From the NCBI GenBank assembly GCA_903917425.1, contig CAIXAQ010000424.1, positions 1 through 5,040 on the forward strand: DNA of 5,040 bases, read 5' to 3'. Each line of letters starts with the position of its first letter. Position 1 is the first letter of the stretch. The notes under the pieces were generated by a model. The model was given only the letters and a program-made list of their open reading frames with translations, did not search any database and was not told the origin of the DNA. The position numbers and the translations under genes were made by a program. Positions 1 to 4,929 of the stretch are shown piece after piece. The stretch is from an uncultured Bacteroidales bacterium. GTDB lineage: Bacteria; Bacteroidota; Bacteroidia; Bacteroidales; UBA4417.

Positions 1-374
1 ACAATCAGTTTAGCCGAAACCCAATCTGCGAAAATTAATCCTTTCTTAGCAAAAAGCTTTTTAAGATTTATTTTTCCTGGTTTGTCGTGGCACGTGTAAA
101 TATTGGTGAGATATATTTTGTCATCTATAATTGTCCACTCGGCGACATAACCCCTCCAATTTGCAGTAGAAAAAAGTGATTTGCATTTTTGATTTTCGAT
201 TTCAGTATTTAGTTTTTCACTCAAATTCTCCCAGTCTGGATGCAATTCTAAAGGATTCGAAAAAAGTGTCAAGGTGTCTCCATTCCAAATAATTATGTCT
301 CCTGCTTGTCCAGTTGCTTTAACTGTCAAGGAAAGGAAAAAGGCAATAATTAATGTAGTCAGGATTTTTTTCAT
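1..374 (-). CDS. Secreted protein of unknown function (3' end cut by window edge)
   Basis: An open frame of 124 codons runs from ATG at 374 off the left edge, so the C-terminus is missing. The N-terminus is a clear Sec signal peptide: MKK, a hydrophobic stretch at about residues 4-18, and likely cleavage after A20 (VKA) or A24 (GQA). The mature part starts GDIIIWNGDTL, then has PLELHPDW (41-48), W73-R-G-Y, AEW (78-80), YLTNIY (88-93) and FADW (115-118), with cysteines at 64 and 95. The aromatic-rich pattern resembles small hypothetical proteins I recall from Bacteroidota genomes, for which I know no assigned function. It probably acts in the periplasm or outside the cell. No Shine-Dalgarno sequence precedes the ATG, which is common in this phylum. 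The start is supported by the signal peptide beginning exactly there. The attC-like repeat ends 8 bases upstream of the ATG. Gene status is fairly certain; function is unknown. Confidence 0.82.
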   Translation of the reverse strand, partial: MKKILTTLIIAFFLSLTVKATGQAGDIIIWNGDTLTLFSNPLELHPDWENLSEKLNTEIENQKCKSLFSTANWRGYVAEWTIIDDKIYLTNIYTCHDKPGKINLKKLFAKKGLIFADWVSAKLI

Positions 375-382
375 AATATGCA

Positions 383-514
383 CGCTAACGGCTGACGCTA
401 TGGCAAGTGCGGGATTAAATTGTTGCTCAACTGTCTGCCAGCACAAATGTATGTAAAGATTTCAAATGTTTCAACCAACACACAAACCCGCATTTGCTAT
501 ATCGTTTGTTGAAC
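383..514 (-). repeat. Long imperfect inverted repeat resembling an integron attC site
   Basis: Two 15-bp arms (399-413 and 487-501) match at 13 of 15 positions; both differences would be G-T wobbles in the plus strand. Read on the minus strand, the outer ends are GTTCAAC (514-508), matching the integron RYYYAAC core, and GTTAGCG (389-383), which keeps the essential GTT but departs from GTTRRRY after it. Total length is 132 nt, within the range known for attC sites. The secreted-protein gene starts 8 nt beyond the GTT end, as cassette genes do. What is seen is the inverted repeat and the AAC/GTT ends. Recombination by an integron integrase is inference, and no integrase is in the window. It could instead be a dispersed palindromic repeat or a structured leader. 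Confidence 0.42.
444..474 (-). promoter_or_regulatory. Candidate Bacteroidota promoter for the secreted-protein gene
   Basis: On the minus strand, TACATTTG (451-444) fits the TAnnTTTG -7 consensus exactly, and TTG (474-472) lies 20 nt upstream, at the usual -33 distance. The start of transcription would fall near 437, giving a leader of about 60 nt before the ATG at 374. The promoter lies in the central loop of the inverted repeat, so the transcript would carry one arm only. This short motif can occur by chance in AT-rich DNA. Confidence 0.35.
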
Positions 515-588
515 TAAATCCCTTCGGGATAGCTCTCTTTAAAATCACATAAATCTTTCTTAATCCATTCATGCCTGTTTATGATTTT
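514..588 (-). other. Possible 3' remnant of an ORF at the left IS boundary
   Basis: From the IS edge, one minus-strand frame reads 24 codons (KIINRHEWIKKDLCDF..., ending YPEGI) to a TAG at 516-514. The last base of that stop is the first base of the GTTCAAC core of the attC-like repeat, an arrangement common for cassette genes. The composition is protein-like, but the stretch is too short to be sure and I recognise no family. A UUC-loop hairpin, ATCCC/GGGAT, lies at 518-530. If this was a gene, the insertion sequence removed or displaced its 5' part, and I do not see a convincing matching piece beyond 3320. Confidence 0.2.
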
Positions 589-589
589 C

Positions 590-638
590 TGAATATTCCG
601 GACAAACTAGGCCAGTGATTCCGGACGAAAGTAGGCCA
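590..638. repeat. Left terminal repeats of the IS21 element (two units)
   Basis: Two tandem units sit at the istB-side end: one at 594-614 (ATTCCGGACAAACTAGGCCA from 595) and one at 617-638 (ATTCCGGACGAAAGTAGGCC from 618). They start 23 bp apart, about two helical turns, so bound protein would face the same side. In IS21 and its relatives such multiple terminal repeats are IstA binding sites. The outer unit is one base shorter and has C for G in the TAGG part (ACTAGG). Confidence 0.85.
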
Positions 639-681
639 CTAAGCAATGAACGATGAGTGAGCAAATGTAACTTTTTTCTTC

Positions 682-1410
682 TTATATTTTCTTTCTAAGC
701 GATTCTCCTTTTAATTCGATTCTATGAGCTGAACCTGACACTCTGTCCATTATTGCATCAGCCAAAGTAGGTTCATCCAGATATTGATACCATGATTTTA
801 CCGGAAGTTGAGACGTGATAATGGTTGCACGTTTTCCATACCGATCTTCGAGCAGTTGCAGAAGTGTAAGTTTAGTGTTGTGATCTAATGGAGCCAGTCC
901 AAAGTCATCTAGTATAATGAGCGGGACTTTTTCTAACTGATTGAGTAGTTTGATGTAAGATCCATCCAGTCGGGCAAGGATGAGTCGTTCGATAAACCGG
1001 TTCATTCCCAGGTAATACACTTTGTACCCTAACGAACAAGCCTGCCGACCTAAAGCACATGCCAGATAGCTTTTACCACATCCGGTGGCACCGGTAATAA
1101 GGATATTTTCACTTCTCTGGATAAAGCTGCAATCTGAAAGCAGAAGTAATTCTTCCCGTGAGAGGTTTCGTGTAGGCGAACATTGAACCTGCTCAATGAC
1201 GGCATCATAGCGGAGTTTACTCAGTTTAAGATACATCTGAGTTCGCTGTCCGGTCCGGCTCTGACCTTCAGCCTCCACCAGCCGGGCAAGGAGTTCGTGG
1301 GAAGTGGGTTGTTCGTGTGTGGGAAGTGCGAGGGATCCCCGGTAGGCTTGTGCCATACCATTTAACCTGAGTTGTTCAAGTTGTTCTAATGTTGCATTGG
1401 TGTTGATCAT
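682..1410 (-). CDS. istB: IS21-family helper ATPase IstB
   Basis: This 242-residue protein is the AAA+ ATPase of the element. In IS21 it oligomerises on target DNA in an ATP-dependent way, recruits the IstA transposase and promotes strand transfer. An N-terminal helical region (about 1-95, with LEQLRLNGMAQAY near the start) precedes the ATPase core. Visible core motifs are Walker A GATGCGKS (107-114), Walker B LIILDDFG (164-171), the sensor I-like TSQLP (199-203) and the C-terminal DAIMDRV...HRIEL (218-233) with candidate arginine-finger R223. Length matches the usual 240-250 residues. The frame stays open upstream to a TTG at 1515, but that would put the inverted repeat into the protein. The ATG at 1410 directly precedes the conserved start of the family, so I chose it. 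No strong Shine-Dalgarno is seen. It lies 135 bp downstream of istA instead of overlapping it. Confidence 0.96.
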   Translation of the reverse strand: MINTNATLEQLEQLRLNGMAQAYRGSLALPTHEQPTSHELLARLVEAEGQSRTGQRTQMYLKLSKLRYDAVIEQVQCSPTRNLSREELLLLSDCSFIQRSENILITGATGCGKSYLACALGRQACSLGYKVYYLGMNRFIERLILARLDGSYIKLLNQLEKVPLIILDDFGLAPLDHNTKLTLLQLLEDRYGKRATIITSQLPVKSWYQYLDEPTLADAIMDRVSGSAHRIELKGESLRKKI

Positions 1411-1462
1411 AACGATTTGGATTAATGATGAATAAATGGATAATGTTGTAAAGTGTGCAAAC

Positions 1463-1533
1463 CTTCTTCTTCGCCCCCTTGGTATCTGAGTGGATATGTG
1501 CGCAGGGGATACCAAGGGGAGCGCAGAAGAAGA
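1463..1533. repeat. Long inverted repeat (stem-loop) between istA and istB
   Basis: The arms 1463-1486 and 1508-1533 pair at 24 of 25 positions with one bulged base (A1520) and one mismatch (T1471/C1524). The inner 12 bp, CCCCTTGGTATC with GATACCAAGGGG, are perfect. The loop is 21 nt (1487-1507). In the istAB transcript the stem starts 12 nt after the istA stop and ends 52 nt before the istB start. No T-run follows it in the minus-strand direction, so it is not a standard intrinsic terminator. It could modulate istB expression, protect mRNA ends, or be the trace of a small palindromic insertion. Structure is certain from the sequence; function is unknown. Confidence 0.8.
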
Positions 1534-1545
1534 GTAATCCGGGAG

Positions 1546-3108
1546 TTAACTGTAGGCTCCGGCTCCCCGTAAGTTATCATGGTCGGGCAGACTGAAGTCC
1601 AGAGTTGCTTGCAGAGGTTGTTTGTCTAAGCATTTTTCAAGGATATTGCTTAATGCCCCATAGGTTACTTTACCCTTGTAGGACAAAGCCCTGGCACATG
1701 CTGCTTCAAGCCTGGGCTTTCCATATTTGTCGGCTAATCGGATTACACCTATGCATGATCGATAGGTTTGTTCCTTAAAGCTTTTCTGTTTTAATACTTC
1801 ACCGATGGCTGCCACTGTGTTTTCACCGATAGTAGTGGCTCTCTTCAAAAAATATTCCTCATCCCAACCTCGCTGCTCGGTGTAATGCTTGTGGTTGGAG
1901 GGCATATGTTCCGCAAGGGTTGAATACTCATTGTTGCGGGTATCCCGCCAGTGCGACGCTATACGTTGTTGGTTAAGGTAAATCTCTACATTTTCGGTAT
2001 CATAAACCAGGCTCACTTGCTTGCCGATATTTTGATGTGGTACGCTGTAAAAATGTTTGTCTTCGCCCAACATCACATGATAGTTCTTTGCTACTTTAGC
2101 TGACCGGGTTGTTTTGGGAACGAAAGCTTCCTTCGGCAATGACCGTAGTAGGGGTTGTTCCAGGCTGATAAACTTATCATGCCGGCTGTAATCCCTGCCC
2201 TGGAATTTACTGTGATTGAGCTTTCCCATCTTCTCTGAAATGGCTTTATTCAATTCAAACAAGGAATGAAAATGCTCGTTACGAAGCGGGGCATATACGC
2301 GATAATATGCTGTGTTCACACTACTTTCAACACCGGCTTTATCGCGTGGCTTGGCAACTCTTGTAGCTGTAAGTGTGGTATTGTAGTGTACTGACCATTG
2401 CTGGGAAAGTTCATCAAACGAAGGCTCATACCGGTTTGCCTTTTTTACAATCTGCTTCATATTGTCGGTACGAACCATATACGGAACTCCTCCAAAATAC
2501 TGCAATGCCCTGCTCAGCGCAGCTATCAGCCAGAGCCGTTGTGCGGAATGCAAAGCTTCGATATAGGTGTATCCTGAACAAGGCAACCGGCAAACCAATA
2601 CTACACATTTTACGATTTCACCCGTCTGTGGATTAACGTAGTTAATCGTGTCTCCGGCAAAGTCAAATTCCATTAACTCAGCAGGTGAATGATCAAAATG
2701 CATGACTGCTTTGCGGCTTTCCTGATACCGGCTCAGGTGCTCACAAAACTGGGAACGCCCATACCCATCAGGAACTTGCTCTCTATACTCTTCCCACAGA
2801 ATTATCCGGGTAGTTTTACGGTTCTTCAAGTCTTCTGCAAAACCAGGTAGCCGACTTTGCAGATCAGCAAACTTGTCGTTCAAAACCGGCAAAGCCAGTT
2901 CCTGAAAAATTAAAACCTGTAGCGACTCATTATCAAGTTTTAATAGCTCTTTGTAGCTCTTATCAGTTTGTTTTAAGCGTTTTACATAATCGTCAACCGT
3001 TTGCCGGGACAGATTCATTACCCCCTTTATCCGACGATTGGAATAACCTTGTTCCTTCAGTTGTAGTATTTTGCGCAATTGTAGCATAGTGATAGTTTTA
3101 TTGGCCAT
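1546..3108 (-). CDS. istA: IS21-family transposase IstA (DDE integrase fold)
   Basis: This 520-residue protein is the transposase, cutting and joining at the element's ends. Domain order is an N-terminal helix-turn-helix (about 8-45, QGYSNRRIKGVMNLSRQTVDDY), a linker, an rve-type RNase H catalytic core (about 140-265), then a C-terminal region that includes a Mu-transposase-like beta part. The catalytic triad is visible: D149 in EFDFAGD, D215 in RTDN and E261 in KAGVES. Spacing of 66 and 46 residues suits the family. Length is typical. The frame stays open to 3240, but the extra 44 codons read through a terminal repeat unit, and MANKTITMLQLRKIL at 3108 is the usual start in relatives. GGAGG lies about 17 nt upstream of this ATG, rather far for a ribosome binding site. 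No frameshift or broken motif is seen, so the protein is probably functional. Confidence 0.96.
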   Translation of the reverse strand: MANKTITMLQLRKILQLKEQGYSNRRIKGVMNLSRQTVDDYVKRLKQTDKSYKELLKLDNESLQVLIFQELALPVLNDKFADLQSRLPGFAEDLKNRKTTRIILWEEYREQVPDGYGRSQFCEHLSRYQESRKAVMHFDHSPAELMEFDFAGDTINYVNPQTGEIVKCVVLVCRLPCSGYTYIEALHSAQRLWLIAALSRALQYFGGVPYMVRTDNMKQIVKKANRYEPSFDELSQQWSVHYNTTLTATRVAKPRDKAGVESSVNTAYYRVYAPLRNEHFHSLFELNKAISEKMGKLNHSKFQGRDYSRHDKFISLEQPLLRSLPKEAFVPKTTRSAKVAKNYHVMLGEDKHFYSVPHQNIGKQVSLVYDTENVEIYLNQQRIASHWRDTRNNEYSTLAEHMPSNHKHYTEQRGWDEEYFLKRATTIGENTVAAIGEVLKQKSFKEQTYRSCIGVIRLADKYGKPRLEAACARALSYKGKVTYGALSNILEKCLDKQPLQATLDFSLPDHDNLRGAGAYS

Positions 3109-3129
3109 TGTTGGAAGAATTATTTCCTC

Positions 3130-3137
3130 CAAACCTA
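3130..3137 (-). promoter_or_regulatory. Candidate -7 box for istAB
   Basis: TAGGTTTG on the minus strand fits the Bacteroidota TAnnTTTG -7 element and lies 21 nt upstream of the istA ATG, which would give a very short leader. No good -33 TTTG is present at the matching distance. This is weak evidence. Reading from an external promoter, or from one formed in the terminal repeats, is equally possible. Confidence 0.22.
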
Positions 3138-3160
3138 CCTCAACTTTCATCACTATCCAG

Positions 3161-3182
3161 TGGCCTACTTTGCGCCGGAATG
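3161..3182. repeat. Internal IS21 repeat unit upstream of istA
   Basis: This is a further copy of the terminal unit (TGGCCTACTTTGCGCCGGAA), 66 bp inward from the outer array and 52 bp upstream of the istA ATG. One base of the CTCCGG core is changed to CGCCGG. A transposase bound here would sit on the istA promoter region, so autoregulation is plausible but inferred. A much decayed copy (GCCTACTCTTGAGCAAT) may lie near 3214-3230. Confidence 0.7.
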
Positions 3183-3247
3183 TCAGTCCGTTTTCTGTAA
3201 AATAAATAAGCCAGCCTACTCTTGAGCAATACCATGTCAAATTATAT

Positions 3248-3320
3248 TGGCATGTTTTGCTCCGGAATGACTGGCCTACTTTGCTCCGGAATGGTGGCCT
3301 ACTTTAGTCCGGAATATTCA
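3248..3320. repeat. Right terminal repeats of the IS21 element (three tandem units)
   Basis: Three units of about 22 bp lie in tandem at 3248-3269, 3272-3293 and 3295-3316, with starts 24 and 23 bp apart. The middle copy is TGGCCTACTTTGCTCCGGAA followed by TG. The inner copy has TGGCATGTTTTG, two changes from the unit. The outer one ends in the terminal TCCGGAATATTCA. They are the inverse of the left-end units, as expected for IstA binding sites in this family. Confidence 0.86.
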
Positions 3321-3606
3321 ATCGCAAAGGTTACAAACCACATTAGGTCACAAAAGGAATACTATTTTCAACATAAATTTTGAATTATGCTATTGAATCC
3401 TATGTGCCCTATTATGTCTATTGTGGTTCAGGATTTTTACCAGATTTATTTTAGCAAATTTTAGCTGATATTTGAGTATATTTCGTAACTTTGGGTAAAT
3501 ATAATACATTAAAAGGAGTCGTAGGAAGCAAGTTGATTACTTTAAAAAAAACCATAAAATAGGTAGTTTATGGTGAGCAGTTTTGTAGTATGATTCGATG
3601 GGGAAC

Positions 3607-3630
3607 TGCAGAAATACCTGCACTCTTTTT
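3607..3630 (+). terminator. Weak terminator-like hairpin
   Basis: TGCAG (3607-3611) pairs with CTGCA (3618-3622) around a 6-nt loop, followed by CTCTTTTT. The stem is only 5 bp, so this is a poor intrinsic terminator. If real it would end or attenuate transcription entering from the left before the lipoprotein gene. Confidence 0.2.
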
Positions 3631-3737
3631 ATGAAATGATATAGTGGTTTCTAACCGAAGTGAGCCATTTCAGGAAAGGTATAGTACGTTATCATTTTTG
3701 TATTCACATCCTCTGCCTGAATCGCAAATAAATTCAC

Positions 3738-3758
3738 TATCTTTGAATAAGTAAAGGA
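3738..3758 (+). promoter_or_regulatory. Candidate -7 box and ribosome binding site of the EEP lipoprotein gene
   Basis: TATCTTTG (3738-3745) fits the TAnnTTTG -7 element, 21 nt before the ATG. The nearest upstream TTTG (3697-3700) is too far to be its -33. AAAGGA (3753-3758) is a purine-rich Shine-Dalgarno-like site 8 nt before ATG 3767 and supports that start. Confidence 0.4.
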
Positions 3759-3766
3759 TCATATTT

Positions 3767-4885
3767 ATGAAACCAAATCTTCATAAAAAGACTATTCCCA
3801 ATTTTCTATTTATTTTATTTTCCCTTATACTCCACTCCTGCGAACCTCCCGCCACCGGGTTCGATGATACGGAGGATGCTGTTTTTTACAGCAAAAAAAA
3901 CCCGGCGTCAGCTCCTCAGCCCGATTCAATCATCAAGGTCATGACCTGGAACATCCGTTTTGGTATTGGTCGCGGCGAATGGTTTGGCGATGCCTGTGGA
4001 GATCGTGTAATCTACTCCAGGGAAGAGATACTGGTAAAATTACAAGCTATAGTGGATCGGATTAACGAGGTGAAACCCGATATACTTTTGCTGCAGGAAG
4101 TAGATATTAATTCAAAACGATCGGCCTATATTGACCAGTTGCAGTGGATACTGGACAGGACCGATTTTAATTATGCAGTTTTCGGTTATCAGTGGAAGGC
4201 CCAGTTTATTCCAAGCGATGGCTTGGGGAGGCTTCAGGAAGCAAATGCTATTTTATCGCGCTGGCCCATTGGTGCTTCTACCCGTATTCAATTACCTCTG
4301 CGTCAGGACCAGGATCGCTTAACAAGGTATTTCTACGAACGCTGTTGCATGGTAAAAGCAAAGACTGAAATTCCGGGTGTAAGCGATTTTTATGCTGTGA
4401 ATATTCATGCCTCCGCTTTTGCAACCGATGATACAAAGCATCAGCATATTATAGCGTTTAAAGAAGAACTGGATAATCTAGTTGCCAACGGAGGATGGTT
4501 TGTGGCCGGTGGCGATCTCAACACCTTGCCACCAGGTTCTGATTCGACAGATTATTGCCTGGAAGATGCATGCCCCGGCGAGTCTTTTCACCAGGTTGGT
4601 GATGATCCGCAGCATAAGGAAGGCAGCAACTACACTCCTGAAACACAATGGCTGAACGCTTTATATGATTCATATCAAAGTGCTGTCGAACCTGGTGAGT
4701 ATCAGCAAAACCAGGAAGCGTATTTTTCGCACACCACCCGGCCCGAACATACATGGGACCGCACACTCGATTACCTTTTTACGAACAGTCGCTGGCAGAA
4801 AGGTTCGACAATTACCCGCCAGGCTTTCTTTTCAGAATCGGACCATGCGGCTGTGAGTGCTGATGTAGTCATTATAAAAAGGTAA
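3767..4885 (+). CDS. Predicted lipoprotein of the endonuclease/exonuclease/phosphatase (EEP) family
   Basis: This 372-residue protein has a type II signal peptide: basic N-terminus, hydrophobic segment 12-22 and the lipobox-like LHSC with Cys25, followed by an acidic, proline-containing linker to about residue 55. It is therefore likely membrane-anchored and facing the periplasm or cell surface. The rest is a full EEP (DNase I-like) fold with its motifs in order: TWNIRFG (N62), LLLQEVD (E111), VNIHAS (H214), GGDLNTLP (D250, N252), LDYLF (D335) and SDHAAV (D359, H360). These bind the metal and the phosphate in the family. All key residues are present, so it should be an active metal-dependent phosphoesterase. 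The substrate (nucleic acid, sphingomyelin-type lipid, inositol phosphate or other) cannot be told. Five cysteines after Cys25 (77, 193, 194, 264, 269) could form disulfides. It has no operon partner here; the right-hand neighbour is convergent. Confidence 0.9.
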   Translation: MKPNLHKKTIPNFLFILFSLILHSCEPPATGFDDTEDAVFYSKKNPASAPQPDSIIKVMTWNIRFGIGRGEWFGDACGDRVIYSREEILVKLQAIVDRINEVKPDILLLQEVDINSKRSAYIDQLQWILDRTDFNYAVFGYQWKAQFIPSDGLGRLQEANAILSRWPIGASTRIQLPLRQDQDRLTRYFYERCCMVKAKTEIPGVSDFYAVNIHASAFATDDTKHQHIIAFKEELDNLVANGGWFVAGGDLNTLPPGSDSTDYCLEDACPGESFHQVGDDPQHKEGSNYTPETQWLNALYDSYQSAVEPGEYQQNQEAYFSHTTRPEHTWDRTLDYLFTNSRWQKGSTITRQAFFSESDHAAVSADVVIIKR

Positions 4886-4926
4886 CTATTCATTCTAATC
4901 AAGATTTACTTTTTTGTAACTAATCA
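4882..4926. repeat. Short direct repeat around the gap after the EEP gene
   Basis: GTAACTATTCA (4882-4892) and GTAACTAATCA (4916-4926) match at 10 of 11 positions, 34 bp apart. The first contains the EEP stop codon. The end of the neighbouring transposon must lie in this short interval, so one copy could belong to its terminus or to a target duplication. It may also be chance. Confidence 0.3.
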
Positions 4927-4929
4927 GTT

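Larger units (their letters stand above)
590..3320 (-). mobile_element. Complete IS21-family insertion sequence
   Basis: The element is about 2.73 kb with istA followed by istB on the minus strand, bounded by inverted ends that begin TG and end CA as IS21-family ends do. The outermost 14 bases, TGAATATTCCGGAC, are identical at both ends (590-603, and 3320-3307 in reverse complement). Beyond them the ends continue as repeats of about 22 bp containing CCGGA...TAGGCCA. Both ORFs are intact with complete catalytic motifs, so it may be active or only recently silenced. No 4-8 bp target duplication is visible directly outside these limits. The palindrome GAATATTC is present at both ends (591-598, 3312-3319), so the true edges could instead be 599 and 3311, with that octamer as the duplication. 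The TG...CA limits seem better to me because the match extends beyond the octamer. Confidence 0.92.
3321..3766. other. 446-bp spacer without a recognisable gene
   Basis: No frame here gives a convincing protein. It holds AT-rich text with stretches such as CCTATGTGCCCTATTATGTC (from 3399), resembling repetitive intergenic DNA I recall from Bacteroidota. A TAACTTTG box (3486-3493, plus) fits a -7 element but lacks a well-spaced -33. It is followed by AAAGGAG (about 3512) without a sensible start codon, and then only tiny ORFs, for example 14 codons beginning at 3589. A transcript from there could form a leader of the lipoprotein gene. Confidence 0.5.

Noticed and set aside
274..456. Plus-strand 60-codon ORF
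   Set aside because: It is antisense to the start of the secreted-protein gene, whose signal peptide and mature motifs are far more convincing, and it runs into the inverted repeat.
471..572. Minus-strand 33-codon ORF beginning MNGLRKIYV
   Set aside because: It reads straight through the inverted repeat arm and has an in-frame stop just upstream. The competing frame that stops at the core site is the better candidate remnant, so this is probably chance.
590..638. CRISPR-like short repeats at the IS ends
   Set aside because: The units are nearly contiguous, with 1-3 bp between them and no spacers, and are inverted at the other end, which is the IS21 terminal repeat pattern.
1411..1515. N-terminal extension of IstB starting at a TTG
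   Set aside because: The added 35 residues are encoded by the stem-loop, are arginine-rich and unlike the family. The ATG at 1410 matches the usual IstB start.
1463..1533. Intrinsic terminator between istA and istB
   Set aside because: The stem is strong, but the minus-strand sequence after it is purine-rich (GAAGAAGAAGG) with no T-run, so standard intrinsic termination is not supported.
2373..2636. Plus-strand 87-codon ORF and the overlapping minus-strand frame at 2426-2608
   Set aside because: Both lie wholly within istA in other frames and show no domain-like features.
3109..3240. N-terminal extension of IstA by 44 codons
   Set aside because: It translates a terminal repeat unit and non-conserved sequence. 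The helix-turn-helix start at 3108 agrees with family proteins.
4131..4856. Alternative-frame ORFs within the EEP gene (4131-4322, 4518-4766 minus, 4665-4856)
   Set aside because: They overlap a gene with a complete set of catalytic motifs and have no plausible start context or recognisable content.
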